Position numbers and translations under genes: made by a program. A model generated the notes under the pieces. The model was not told the origin of the DNA. It ran no database searches and worked only from the letters and a program-made list of their open reading frames with translations. This document shows positions 6,963 to 15,650 of a stretch of DNA of 19,222 bases, one piece after another. Positions within the stretch are counted from its first letter, which is position 1. The number at the start of each line of letters is the position of its first letter. This DNA comes from Suttonella ornithocola. GTDB taxonomy: Bacteria > Pseudomonadota > Gammaproteobacteria > Cardiobacteriales > Cardiobacteriaceae. The stretch lies in NCBI RefSeq assembly GCF_001889065.1, contig NZ_LWHB01000095.1:1-19222 (forward strand), given 5' to 3'.

Positions 6963-7438
6963 TTTTGAATTTTTCCTAATAGGCTTACCATTTCAAGCGC
7001 TGCCATTGCAGCATCATGACCTTTGTTTCCAGCTTTGGTTCCCGCTCTTTCGATAGCTTGCTCAATGTTATTTGTTGTTAGTACGCCAGTAATTACTGGG
7101 ATATCATATTTTAGCGCAACTTGGCTAAGTCCTTTAGCTTGCTCATTGACGACAACGTCAAAATGAGCTGTTCCGCCTTTGATAACAGCACCTAAGGCAA
7201 TAATAGCTTGATATTTTTCAGTTGCTGCGCAGCGTTGAGCGCAAATAGGTAGTTCATGAGCCCCCGGAACATAATAAATATCAATATCTTCAGCTTTAAC
7301 GCCATGTCGAATAAGTGTATCGATAGCGGCAGACTCAAGTTTATTTACGATAAACTCATTAAATCGAGAGCATAAAATGGCATAGCGTGCATTAGAAGCA
7401 TCTGTAAAAGTGCCTTCAATACGATTAATTGTAGTCAT
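6959..7438 (-). CDS. ribH: 6,7-dimethyl-8-ribityllumazine synthase
   Basis: This enzyme condenses 5-amino-6-ribitylaminouracil with 3,4-dihydroxy-2-butanone 4-phosphate to lumazine, the penultimate step of riboflavin synthesis. The 159 residues carry SRFNE (24-28), the PGAHELP loop (58-64), GAVIKGGTAHFD with catalytic H92, and RAGTKAGNKG (131-140), the phosphate-binding region. No defects are seen. It lies one base after the ribBA stop codon and overlaps nusB by four bases. It probably forms pentamers or a 60-mer like its relatives (family knowledge). Confidence 0.96.
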   Translation of the reverse strand: MTTINRIEGTFTDASNARYAILCSRFNEFIVNKLESAAIDTLIRHGVKAEDIDIYYVPGAHELPICAQRCAATEKYQAIIALGAVIKGGTAHFDVVVNEQAKGLSQVALKYDIPVITGVLTTNNIEQAIERAGTKAGNKGHDAAMAALEMVSLLGKIQK

Positions 7439-7439
7439 G

Positions 7440-8552
7440 TTAAGATTCCTTGTTGCTATTTAAAAATTCTAAAACTTCTAGCTGATAACCAGATAATCCA
7501 GTAAATTTATAGGGTGCTGATAGAAGTCGCATTTTTCTTACCCCTTGGTCAAGCAAAATTTGGGCACCTATACCATAGGTTCTTAAGTCTTGCTCTTGTT
7601 TTCGTTTGGGAAGGGGAGTGTTATGTGCAAAAGCATACATTCGATTGAGAATGTCTGTGGTGGTTTGACCATCATCTAGGATAACAATAATGCCTTCTTT
7701 TTCATTTGATAAACGCGCTAATGCATCATCTAAACGATAATGACGTTCTGATAGTTCGGCGCTAAATAAATCAGATAAGGTATTTTGAACATGTACACGG
7801 ACAAAAGTCGGTTTTTCTGACTGAATTTTACCTTTAACTAACGCATAATGAATGCTTTTATCAATAATGCTTTGATAGGCAGTTAAGGTAAAAGTTCCAT
7901 ATTTAGTCGGTAGCTCACAAGTAGATAATTGGATAATTGTTTTCTCTCTAGAGAGGCGATAAGCAATTAAATCTGCAATCGTTCCAATTTTTAGGTGATG
8001 CTTTTGTGCAAAGGCTTCTAAATCAGGACGGCGTGCCATCGTTCCGTCTTCTTTTAATATTTCACAAATAACGCCAGCGGGTTCATAGCCAGCTAGGCGA
8101 GCAAGGTCAGTACTGGCTTCTGTATGTCCAGCACGGACTAAAACGCCGCCATCTTGAGCCGTAATAGGAAAGATATGCCCTGGTTGGACGATATCTTTAG
8201 GGCTTGCATTTTTTGCAACAGCCGCAAGGATGGTATGCGCTCGGTCTTGTGTGGAAATACCAGTGGTAACGCCTTGAGCCGCCTCGATAGATACAGTAAA
8301 AGCTGTTGAGTAGGCAGCAGTATTGCATTCAGTTTGTGGGCGTAATCCTAGTTGCGCTGCACGCTCTTTTGTAATGGTAAGACAAACTAAACCTCTTGCA
8401 TGTTTCACCATGAAGTTAATGGCTTCAGGCGTGATATGTTCAGCAAGAACAACTAAATCTCCCTCGTTTTCTCTATCTTCGTCATCCATAAGGATAATGG
8501 GCTTGCCAGCAGAGAGATCAGCAATAATTTCTTCAGTTGTATTTAAAGGCAT
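7440..8552 (-). CDS. ribBA: 3,4-dihydroxy-2-butanone 4-phosphate synthase with degenerate GTP cyclohydrolase II domain
   Basis: The N-terminal half (1 to about 200) makes dihydroxybutanone phosphate from ribulose 5-phosphate. Its key stretches are complete: DDEDRENEGDLV (23-34), HARGLVCLT (51-59), GHIFPI and RAGHTEASTDLA (140-151). The C-terminal half has the length of a GTP cyclohydrolase II, but the zinc-binding segment HSECLTGD...RCDCG of active enzymes is replaced by HVQNTLSDLF without cysteines (254-263). The GRNIGL arginine region is also changed, to RTYGIGAQILLDQG. It is therefore expected to lack cyclohydrolase activity, as in the RibB-X proteins known from other proteobacteria, so a separate RibA should exist elsewhere. 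It starts 12 bases after the ribE stop. Confidence 0.93.
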   Translation of the reverse strand: MPLNTTEEIIADLSAGKPIILMDDEDRENEGDLVVLAEHITPEAINFMVKHARGLVCLTITKERAAQLGLRPQTECNTAAYSTAFTVSIEAAQGVTTGISTQDRAHTILAAVAKNASPKDIVQPGHIFPITAQDGGVLVRAGHTEASTDLARLAGYEPAGVICEILKEDGTMARRPDLEAFAQKHHLKIGTIADLIAYRLSREKTIIQLSTCELPTKYGTFTLTAYQSIIDKSIHYALVKGKIQSEKPTFVRVHVQNTLSDLFSAELSERHYRLDDALARLSNEKEGIIVILDDGQTTTDILNRMYAFAHNTPLPKRKQEQDLRTYGIGAQILLDQGVRKMRLLSAPYKFTGLSGYQLEVLEFLNSNKES

Positions 8553-8564
8553 TATGCCTCCCTT

Positions 8565-9200
8565 TTAAAATCCATAAGAGATGAGTTTTTCAACGGTTAG
8601 ATTTTCATTATCCGCTTGTATTAGTCGTTCAATATAACGAGCAATTAAATCGGCTTCTAAATTGACTTGTTGACCAATCTGGTAGTTTTTTAATGTGGTA
8701 CGCTCAAGGGTATGGGGAACTATATTAACGCTAAATTGTTGATGTTCAACTTGGTTAACAGTAAGGCTCACACCATCTATGGTGATAGAGCCTTTTTTAG
8801 CAATATAGCGAGAAATTTCTTTAGGGGCTTCAAATGTTAGGCGTTCACTACGAGCATCAGAAAAGCGTTCTAACAAAATACCAATACCATCTACATGACC
8901 ACTAACTAAATGTCCACCTAGAGGCGTGCTAGGCGTTAGTGCTTTTTCTAGATTTACACTATCACCAATTTCTAATGTTCCTAATGTTGTTAGAGATAGT
9001 GTTTCAACAGAAACATCGGCAGTAAAGCTTTGGGCATCCAGTGCAATGACGGTTAAACAAACGCCATTCACTGCAATACTGTCGCCAATTTGGCAATGAG
9101 AAAAGTTAAAATGCTCTGAATGAAAAGTTAAGCTTTGGTCTTCTTCGTGATACTGACGAGAAGTAAGTATTCCTGTCGTTTCAATAATCCCAGTAAACAT
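8565..9200 (-). CDS. ribE: Riboflavin synthase, alpha subunit
   Basis: This enzyme dismutates two 6,7-dimethyl-8-ribityllumazine molecules into riboflavin and 5-amino-6-ribitylaminouracil. The 211 residues show two homologous lumazine-binding barrels. The first starts MFTGIIETTG and contains AVNGVCLTV; the second follows GGHLVSGHVDGIG (from about 94) and contains TIDGVSLTVN. The N-terminal MFTGI used in trimer contacts is present. It lies seven bases after ribD and directly before ribBA in the same operon. In some nomenclatures this gene is called ribC. Confidence 0.95.
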   Translation of the reverse strand: MFTGIIETTGILTSRQYHEEDQSLTFHSEHFNFSHCQIGDSIAVNGVCLTVIALDAQSFTADVSVETLSLTTLGTLEIGDSVNLEKALTPSTPLGGHLVSGHVDGIGILLERFSDARSERLTFEAPKEISRYIAKKGSITIDGVSLTVNQVEHQQFSVNIVPHTLERTTLKNYQIGQQVNLEADLIARYIERLIQADNENLTVEKLISYGF

Positions 9201-9207
9201 ATATTGA

Positions 9208-10305
9208 TTATCCTATTGGCTCAAGAGTGATGCGACAGTCATTCTCAATAACGAGACTATCTGTTATTCGATATTGGATTTTATCAGATAAGCAAGTTAG
9301 AGGGGGAATCTGTAAAAGTGGGCGTGCTTTTGCGCCTAAAAAGGTTGGGGCAAGGTAGAGAATAATTTCATTGATTAGTTTTTCATTTATCAATGCGCCA
9401 CCTAAAGCAGCACCTGCTTCAACATAAATATGATTGATACCTCTTTCTCCTAAATATGTGATTAGTTCTGATAAAGGTACTTTCCCTTGTGCATTAGGTT
9501 TGAAAGGAATGATTTCTGCCTGTTTAGGGTAAGAGGGAAAGTTCTTTGTTTGTGTGGTTACAATTAGAACTGGTCCAAGCTCTGAAAATATGGCGGCATT
9601 GGTAGGAGTTTTTAATTGGCTATCAATAATTACTCGTAAAGGATTCGTGCGAGGTAATACCGTTGGGTAACGGGCGGATAATCTTGCATTATCTATGAGA
9701 ATGCTACCGGTTCCAGCTAAAATCGCATCTGCTTGTAAGCGATGATAATGGACGTCTTTACGAGCAGCTTCACTGGTAATCCATTGACTTTCCCCATTAG
9801 CCAATGCTGTTTTACCATCCATACTAGCTGCCAATTTTAGGGTTACCCAAGGTTTATGTGTTTTTATGCGATAAAAAAACGTACGATTAAGCGCATAAGC
9901 TTCTTTCTCTAAGACGCCAAGAGTTACATCAATACCGGCTGTCTTTAGTTTAGCGATACCTTTACCTGCAACCAAGGGATTCGGATCACTGATGGCAATA
10001 ACAACGCGAGCAGGTTGTGCAGCAATCAGCGCATCAACACAAGGTGGTGTTTTTCCATAATGTGCGCATGGTTCTAAGGTGACATAAATGGTTGCACCAT
10101 GTGCATTATTGCCAGCAATTGTTAAAGCATGGATTTCTGCATGTGCTTCACCCGCTTTTGCATGATAGCCACCGCTGATGAAATGGTTATCTTTTACAAT
10201 GACGCAACCAACACGTGGATTCGGTGCGGTAGAAAATTGACCACGAGCAGCTAAATCTAATGCATGGCGCATCCAATAAATGTCATGAGAGGAATTTGTG
10301 GTCAT
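9208..10305 (-). CDS. ribD: Bifunctional pyrimidine deaminase/reductase RibD
   Basis: This enzyme carries out the deamination and the following NADPH-dependent ribose-chain reduction in riboflavin synthesis. The deaminase domain (about 1-145) has the zinc site H55-A-E57 and C80/C89 in EPCAHYGKTPPC, with E57 as the proton shuttle. The reductase domain (about 147-365) starts KPWVTLKLAASMDGKTA and includes SQWITSEAARKDVH and YVEAGAALGGALI. The length of 365 residues is normal. It follows nrdR after seven bases, a pairing common in proteobacteria. Confidence 0.96.
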   Translation of the reverse strand: MTTNSSHDIYWMRHALDLAARGQFSTAPNPRVGCVIVKDNHFISGGYHAKAGEAHAEIHALTIAGNNAHGATIYVTLEPCAHYGKTPPCVDALIAAQPARVVIAISDPNPLVAGKGIAKLKTAGIDVTLGVLEKEAYALNRTFFYRIKTHKPWVTLKLAASMDGKTALANGESQWITSEAARKDVHYHRLQADAILAGTGSILIDNARLSARYPTVLPRTNPLRVIIDSQLKTPTNAAIFSELGPVLIVTTQTKNFPSYPKQAEIIPFKPNAQGKVPLSELITYLGERGINHIYVEAGAALGGALINEKLINEIILYLAPTFLGAKARPLLQIPPLTCLSDKIQYRITDSLVIENDCRITLEPIG

Positions 10306-10312
10306 GAATTGG

Positions 10313-10765
10313 TTAACTATCTAGCTCTTCAATAGTTTTTCTAAAAGCTTCAATGTCTTCAAAGCTAAGATAAACGGAAGCAAAGCGAATATAAGAAACA
10401 TGGTCGATATTTTTTAATCCTTCCATAACCCATTGACCAATTTGTTTTGACGGAATTTCTCGTTCCCCAGTTTGTCGCATTTGTGTTTCAATATGCTCAA
10501 TAAGAGCAGAAATTTGTATTGCGCTTACGGGTCTTTTTTCACAAGCGCGTAGTAGTCCTGCACGAAGTTTTTCTTGCGAGTAACTTTCACGATTGCCGTT
10601 TTGTTTAACAACCGTGGGAATAGAAATTTCAGCAACTTCAAAAGTTGTAAATCGTTCACCACAGTTTGGATTTAAGCATTCGCGCCGTCGACGAATTTTG
10701 TTTCCGTCGGTTAAGCGCGAATCTATGACTTTAGTATCGTGATAATTACAAATAGGGCAGTTCAA
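10313..10765 (-). CDS. nrdR: Transcriptional repressor NrdR
   Basis: NrdR represses ribonucleotide reductase genes when its ATP-cone binds dATP together with ATP. The 150 residues begin with a zinc ribbon (C3, C6, C30 and C35) with the arginine-rich stretch IRRRREC. The ATP-cone domain, starting PTVVKQNGNRESYSQEKLRAG, covers about residues 49-139. VSYIRFASVYLSFEDIEAF closes it. No nrd genes lie in this window, so targets are elsewhere. It sits three bases after glyA and seven before ribD. Confidence 0.97.
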   Translation of the reverse strand: MNCPICNYHDTKVIDSRLTDGNKIRRRRECLNPNCGERFTTFEVAEISIPTVVKQNGNRESYSQEKLRAGLLRACEKRPVSAIQISALIEHIETQMRQTGEREIPSKQIGQWVMEGLKNIDHVSYIRFASVYLSFEDIEAFRKTIEELDS

Positions 10766-10768
10766 GCC

Positions 10769-12025
10769 TTATCCTTTATATACAGGGAATTCAGCACACA
10801 AATCACTAACTTTTTGGCGAACAGCAAGAATGGTTTCTTCGTTGTCCACGTCATCTAAGATATCACAAATCCAAGTAGCGACTTTTTTCGACTCAGCGAT
10901 GCCAAATCCGCGAGTAGTAATTGCTGGTGTACCAATACGAATTCCGCTAGTAACAAAAGGCGATTGAGGGTCATTTGGAACAGCGTTTTTATTAACCGTA
11001 ATATGGGCACGGCCTAAAGCAGCATCGGCGGCTTTTCCGGTAATTCCTTTGTTAATTAGACTAACCAACATTAGATGATTTTTGGTTCCACCAGAAACAA
11101 CATCGTAACCTCGAGCATTAAAAACTTTTGCCATGGCTTTGGCGTTTTCTATGACTTGTTCTTGATAGGTTTGGAAAGAAGGATCAAGTGCTTCAAGAAA
11201 TGCAACGGCTTTTGCAGCGATAACATGCATCAATGGTCCGCCTTGAATGCCGGGAAAAATAGCTGAATTAAGTTTTTTCTCAATTTCTTCATTCGCCTTA
11301 GCTAAGATAAGACCGCCACGTGGTCCACGTAGTGTTTTATGGGTTGTAGAAGTGACAACATCTGCAAATGGGACAGGGTTTGGATAAAGCCCTGCTGCAA
11401 TCAGCCCAGCTACGTGAGCCATATCAACTAATAGATACGCCCCACATGAATCAGCAATAGCACGAAAACGTTCAAAATCTAGGATTTGTGAGTAAGCAGA
11501 AAAACCTGCAATAATCATTTTAGGCTTATGCTCATCTGCTAATTTTTGAATTTGATCATAGTCAATCAAGCCAGTTTCATTATTTAAACCATAGGTAATG
11601 GCATTATAAGTGCGGCCTGAGAAATTAACTTTTGCACCGTGTGTAAGGTGTCCACCATGTGCTAAATGCATTCCTAAAACGGTATCGCCTGGTTGTAGTA
11701 AGGCAAGGAAGACTGCGCTATTAGCCTGCGAACCTGAATGAGGTTGAACGTTGGCATAATCTGCACCAAATAAGGTTTTTGCACGCTCAATCGCTAAAGC
11801 TTCAACTTTATCAACGTACTCACAGCCACCATAGTAGCGCTTACCTGGATAACCTTCGGCATATTTATTTGTGAGATAACTACCTTGTGCTTCCATTACA
11901 CGCGGAGAGCAATAGTTTTCAGAAGCAATTAGCTCAATGTGGGTTTCTTGACGCTTTTCTTCATCGGCTATTGCCTTAGCAATTTCATCGTCAAAACCCG
12001 CTATAGTCATGTCTTTAGTAAACAT
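10769..12025 (-). CDS. glyA: Serine hydroxymethyltransferase
   Basis: This PLP enzyme converts serine and tetrahydrofolate to glycine and methylenetetrahydrofolate. The 418 residues are full length. Visible sites are NKYAEGYPGKRYYGG (53-67), the cofactor region HSGSQAN, DMAHVAG (D201, H204) and STTHKTLRGPRGG with the Schiff-base lysine K230. It is the first gene of the seven-gene minus-strand operon. AGGA about eight bases before the ATG is a suitable ribosome binding site. A good promoter lies close upstream. Confidence 0.97.
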   Translation of the reverse strand: MFTKDMTIAGFDDEIAKAIADEEKRQETHIELIASENYCSPRVMEAQGSYLTNKYAEGYPGKRYYGGCEYVDKVEALAIERAKTLFGADYANVQPHSGSQANSAVFLALLQPGDTVLGMHLAHGGHLTHGAKVNFSGRTYNAITYGLNNETGLIDYDQIQKLADEHKPKMIIAGFSAYSQILDFERFRAIADSCGAYLLVDMAHVAGLIAAGLYPNPVPFADVVTSTTHKTLRGPRGGLILAKANEEIEKKLNSAIFPGIQGGPLMHVIAAKAVAFLEALDPSFQTYQEQVIENAKAMAKVFNARGYDVVSGGTKNHLMLVSLINKGITGKAADAALGRAHITVNKNAVPNDPQSPFVTSGIRIGTPAITTRGFGIAESKKVATWICDILDDVDNEETILAVRQKVSDLCAEFPVYKG

Positions 12026-12057
12026 TTAGATGTCCTGTGGTGCATTGAAAAAGCGCT

Positions 12058-12086
12058 ATCTTAAACGTTCGCTAATATTGGAGCAA
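12058..12086 (-). promoter_or_regulatory. Sigma-70 promoter candidate for the glyA-nrdR-rib-nusB operon
   Basis: On the minus strand TTGCTC (12081-12086) and TAAGAT (12058-12063) are separated by exactly 17 bases. This would place the transcript start near 12051 and give a leader of about 25 bases. The short leader leaves no room for an FMN riboswitch. Confidence 0.55.
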
Positions 12087-12263
12087 GCGGTTTTATTGGG
12101 GAAGAAGAGAGCGGAAGTTTTCAGGTAATAAATCTTAGATATTTTAAAAGGAGTAGGAATTCGATAAATTTTTTATAATAACACTTTTTAATATCTCTTT
12201 TCTTTTGAAAAAATGCAGTAAATTAGAAAGTGATTTAATAAAGAAATTTTGAATTTCTAATCT

Positions 12264-12294
12264 CAATACCCGCTACTTTAAATAGCGGGTATTG
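12264..12294 (+). terminator. Orphan terminator-like hairpin
   Basis: Arms CAATACCCGCTA (12264-12275) and TAGCGGGTATTG (12283-12294) pair perfectly over 12 bases with a seven-base loop. A T-rich stretch, CTTTGT, follows on the plus strand, weaker than a usual T-run. No gene ends here on either strand: it is 110 bases before the glgP start and outside glyA. It could end an unrecognised small RNA, be a leader attenuator, or be left over from a lost gene. Confidence 0.5.
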
Positions 12295-12403
12295 CTTTGT
12301 AACGCGAATAAAATATAAATAGATTGATGCTTGCAAAAGCAAAAAACAAACTATAGTTCTAATTTTTTTAAACTTTTTCCTATTTTAAGGAAAAGGTAGA
12401 GAA

Positions 12404-14704
12404 ATGGTTGAACAGCTTTCACAAAACTATAATTATCGTATTCCAGAGGCGAGCGTCGAGTCGGTAAAAAAAGCTATCGTTTATAAATTAATTTTTATCT
12501 TAGGAATTGATCCTGAAAATGCAACGCCAAGACATTGGCTAAATGCTGCGATATTTGCAGCCAGAGATTTGGTTACAGAAAGTTGGTTACGAACGCGTCG
12601 TAGCCATGTTGAACACGGAAAATGCTTGGTCTATTACCTTTCTATGGAATTTTTAATGGGTAGAGCATTTATGAACTCTTTAATCAATGAAGGGGTTTAT
12701 GATGTGTTTAAAACGGATTTTACAGAACTTGGTATTGATTTAGATAGTGTTATCAATGAGGAAGAAGATCCAGGGGTTAGGTAATGGTGGCTTAGAAAGA
12801 TTGGCTGCTTGTTTTATGGATTCCTTAGCAACTTTACAGATTCCTGCTATGGGCTATGGGATTCGTTATCAATGGAGAACAAGTTGAGCAGCCAGACTTA
12901 TGGTTAGAAAAAGATATGGCTTGGCAATTTGTTCGCCCAAGCAAGCGTTATCCTATTCGTTATGGTGGAACTTTAAGACGATTTAAAGAAAATATTGAAT
13001 GGCAACCAGCCGAAGAAATTTCTGTATTAGGCTATGATGATATTATCCCGGGCTTTGGAAGACAAACTTCCAATACGCTTAGATTGTGGACAGCTCATGC
13101 TGGTCAACAGTTTGACCTCGCAGATTTTAATAAAGGCGATTATTTTGCTGCAATGGCAGAAAAACCAATCAAGAAAATGTTTCTCGTGTTCTTTATCCAG
13201 ATGACTCAACGATGTCAGGTAAAGAATTACGTTTACGCCAGGAATACTTTTTAGTTTCAGCTTCTGCGCAAGATATTGTCATCCATCATAAACAAAGATT
13301 TGGCAGTATGGATACTTTGCCAGAAAAAGCAGCAATACATTTGAATGATACTCACCCAGTATTAGCAATTCCAGAGCTTATGCGTATTTTACTAGACGAA
13401 GAAAAATATGATTGGGATACCGCTTGGGAAATGTGTTTGAAAATATTTTCTTATACTAATCATACACTAATAAGCGAAGCTTTAGAAACATGGCCGGTTG
13501 ATATGATGGAACGTATCTTACCAAGACATTTAGATATTATCTATGCAATCAATGAGTGGTTTTTAGAAGGATTAAGTTAATGGGGTAGCAAAAATTCATT
13601 CTGAACTGATGAAAACCTCCATTTTTGCAGACTTTGCTGTACTCTATCCTGATAGATTTACCAATATTACTAATGGTGTTACACCTCGCCGTTGGATCAA
13701 TATTGCCAATCGACCCCCTAACAGAATATACCTACTAGCAAACTGGAGAACACATTTAGAAAAGCTCAGCGTACTAAATGAAAAAATGATACCGTTGTTC
13801 TTCAATAATTAGCAGAAGTAAAGAAAAAATATAGAAAAATTAGTAGCTTAGATTTTATCGCACTTGGAAGTAAAAGTTAGCCCAGATGCACTTTTTGATG
13901 CTCAGATTAAACGTATCCATGAATATAAGCGACAAGCACCGAATGTTATGCATATTGTTGTAGATCGCTATCATCGAATTTTAGCGAATCCTAATGCAGA
14001 TTGGCATCCAAGAGTCTTTATTTTTGCTGGTAAAGCCGCCAGTGCTTACTATATGACGAAAAAAATCATTCGTATGATTAATGATGTTGCTAAGATTATT
14101 AATAACGACGAACGAATCAGAGATTTAATTAAAGTAGTATTTATTCTAAATTTATAGTGTAAGTTTGGCACAATTGACTATTCCAGTCGCTGATTTATCA
14201 GAGCAAATTTTCTTAGCAGGAACATAAGCTTCAGGAACTTCTAACATGAAATTTGCCTTTAATGGTGCGTTAACTATTGGTACTCTAGATGGCGCAAACG
14301 TTGAGATTTTAGAAAAAGTAGGTGCGGATAATATCTTTATTTTTGGCAATACCGTTGAAGAAGTAGAATTTTTGCGTAAAAAAAGATATGACCCACTTCA
14401 ATATATAGAATCTGATCCCAATTTAAGAAGAGTGGTAAAAAGCCTCACAACAGGGTTATTCTCTCCCGATGAACCTAATCGATATTTAGATGCTATTCAA
14501 GCGATTGGTGATTATTATCAGTTGATGGCAGATTTTAGAAGCTATGTAGATGCGCAAAATTGAGTAGACGAATATTATAAACTTCCTGAAAAATGGCAAA
14601 AAGCCGCTTTGATAAATATTGCTAATATGGGCTATTTTTCATCGGATCGTTCGATTGAAGATTATGCTAAGAATATTTGGTCTATTGAGTTGTTAAAAAA
14701 ATGA
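12404..14704 (+). pseudogene. glgP: Glycogen/starch phosphorylase, heavily decayed
   Basis: The gene once encoded a roughly 830-residue PLP enzyme releasing glucose 1-phosphate from glycogen. Family stretches remain in order across several frames: EHGKCLVYYLSMEFLMGRA, GNGGLERLAACFMDSLATL, DLWLEKDMAWQFVRPSKRYP, HLNDTHPVLAIPELMRILL, RFTNITNGVTPRRW, IKRIHEYKRQ, FAGKAASAYYM and NMKFAFNGALTIGTLDGANVE, which holds the cofactor lysine. Lesions include an extra G in a G-run near 12773, a deletion with frameshift near 12860, a shift near 13170 and a deletion of about 80 codons near 13575. There are further shifts near 13800, 13860 and 14148, and nonsense codons at 14225-14227 (Glu to TAA) and 14561-14563. 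The last frame ends DYAKNIWSIELLKK at TGA 14702-14704. No active phosphorylase can be made. Confidence 0.95.
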
Positions 14705-14727
14705 GCTATCAGCTTTAGAAAATATGT

Positions 14728-14755
14728 AAAAAAGCCCCGCTTTCGCGGGGCTTTT
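14728..14755. terminator. Strong bidirectional Rho-independent terminator
   Basis: GCCCCGC (14734-14740) and GCGGGGC (14745-14751) form a GC stem with a TTTC loop. It is bounded by an A-run on the left and a T-run on the right. It serves glgP on the plus strand and the entericidin-like gene on the minus strand, both of which end next to it. Confidence 0.92.
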
Positions 14756-14770
14756 ACTGTAGGTTGGTAA

Positions 14771-14914
14771 TTAATTAGTAGCCCCAGTGTTATCAGCAGC
14801 TTCTTCAAGTTTATCACCGGCTTTAGAAATATCTTGTCCTAGGCCTTTAGTAGCATTACAGCCAGCAAGAGTAAATACGCTTAAAACAGCCGCAAGAATT
14901 GCAATTTTTTTCAT
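14771..14914 (-). CDS. Entericidin-like small lipoprotein
   Basis: The 47-residue product MKKIAILAAVLSVFTLAGCN... has a lipoprotein signal with lipobox LAGC, the cysteine being residue 19. It continues ATKGLGQDISKAGDKLEEAADNTGATN, the pattern of the entericidin A/B (EcnA/EcnB) family, small cell-envelope lipoproteins first described as an antidote/toxin pair in E. coli. GGAGAA about eight bases before the ATG is a good ribosome binding site. Only one copy is seen, so the two-gene arrangement is absent here. It converges on glgP and shares its terminator. Many proteobacteria carry solitary copies whose role is unclear. Confidence 0.82.
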   Translation of the reverse strand: MKKIAILAAVLSVFTLAGCNATKGLGQDISKAGDKLEEAADNTGATN

Positions 14915-15218
14915 GATATATTCTCCATAAAAAAGTTAAAAATTCTATAATCGTTATCTATTTATTAATAAAGATGAATAAATGTCAGATTATAGTTGCA
15001 TCAAGCAGTGCTAAGTATGACATGAAAACACTTTAATTTGCATTAAAAAAATGTAGAAAACATGTATAAAAATTTATTATCTCAAAAAATAAATAGCTAA
15101 AGATATATGATAAAAATGATATGTTATCTTGTCATTTTTTATTATAATGCTCAAAGATTGATGTAATTGATGTTTAAAAACAAGGAAATCCAACGTTAAT
15201 GGTAATCAAGGAGATATT
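14915..15218. other. AT-rich intergenic region
   Basis: These 304 bases lie between the divergent entericidin-like and NfeD-family genes, so both promoters should be here. TATAAT occurs at 15143-15148 on the plus strand, but without a convincing -35 box. I see no open frame, repeat or stable hairpin. Confidence 0.5.
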
Positions 15219-15650
15219 ATGCCAACCGAGCCAATTTTTTGGAACTGGCTACTTTTATTATGTCTATTTTTAGTAATAGAAGCTTTAACAAAGTCTTTCT
15301 TTTTTATTTTTTGGGCAATCGCTCCTAGTTTATTAAGTATTATCACGTTTTTGTTCCCAAAACTGTCCTTACCTCTACAGGCATTATGCTTTAGTTTATT
15401 CTCTTGCTTAAGTATTAGCTTATGGTGGCTATACTGTTCCCTTATAAGGAAAAATAATAAGGTGCGATTGAAGTATAATACGCTTATTGGTAGGCAGTTT
15501 ATGTTACAAACGCCTATTAGTCGTGGCTATGGTTATTTAGAAGTTGATGATCATTTATGGATAATTCGAGGAAAAGATTTGCCTGCTGGAGAGATTGTTA
15601 TTGTGACTAAAGTATATAATCAAATCTTAGAGGTTGCTCCTATTGAATAA
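15219..15650 (+). CDS. NfeD-family membrane protein
   Basis: The 143 residues start with a hydrophobic half holding two or three membrane segments (about 8-30, 33-50 and 52-72). They end in a small beta-barrel domain of the NfeD type (about 85-143), with LIGRQFMLQTPISRGYGYLEV, WIIRGKDLPAGEIVIVTKV and a terminal LEVAPIE. NfeD proteins usually work with an SPFH/stomatin-type partner in membrane organisation or protein quality control. No such gene is next to it here. AAGGAG six bases before the ATG is a strong ribosome binding site. It is the first gene of a three-gene run with a lipoprotein gene and ppx. Confidence 0.8.
   Translation: MPTEPIFWNWLLLLCLFLVIEALTKSFFFIFWAIAPSLLSIITFLFPKLSLPLQALCFSLFSCLSISLWWLYCSLIRKNNKVRLKYNTLIGRQFMLQTPISRGYGYLEVDDHLWIIRGKDLPAGEIVIVTKVYNQILEVAPIE

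Larger units (their letters stand above)
12026..12403. other. Intergenic region between glyA and the glgP pseudogene
   Basis: These 378 bases separate two divergent genes. They hold the glyA promoter near the glyA side and a 12-base-pair hairpin at 12264-12294. The glgP leader ends in AAGGAAAAGGTAGAGAAATG, a purine-rich ribosome binding site. I see no open frame with a ribosome binding site and no tRNA. Confidence 0.6.

Noticed and set aside
8323..8568. Plus-strand open frame of 81 codons
   Set aside because: It is antisense to the conserved RibB domain and has no recognisable motif.
12026..12060. FMN or glycine riboswitch before the glyA-rib operon
   Set aside because: The predicted leader is only about 25 bases, too short for either aptamer, and no conserved riboswitch core is visible in the gap.
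13027..13209. Minus-strand open frame in the glgP region
   Set aside because: It is antisense to the decayed phosphorylase; the sense-strand motifs explain the sequence.
15143..15148. TATAAT as the -10 box of the NfeD-family gene
   Set aside because: No acceptable -35 hexamer at 16 to 18 bases and the region is very AT-rich, so the match could be chance.
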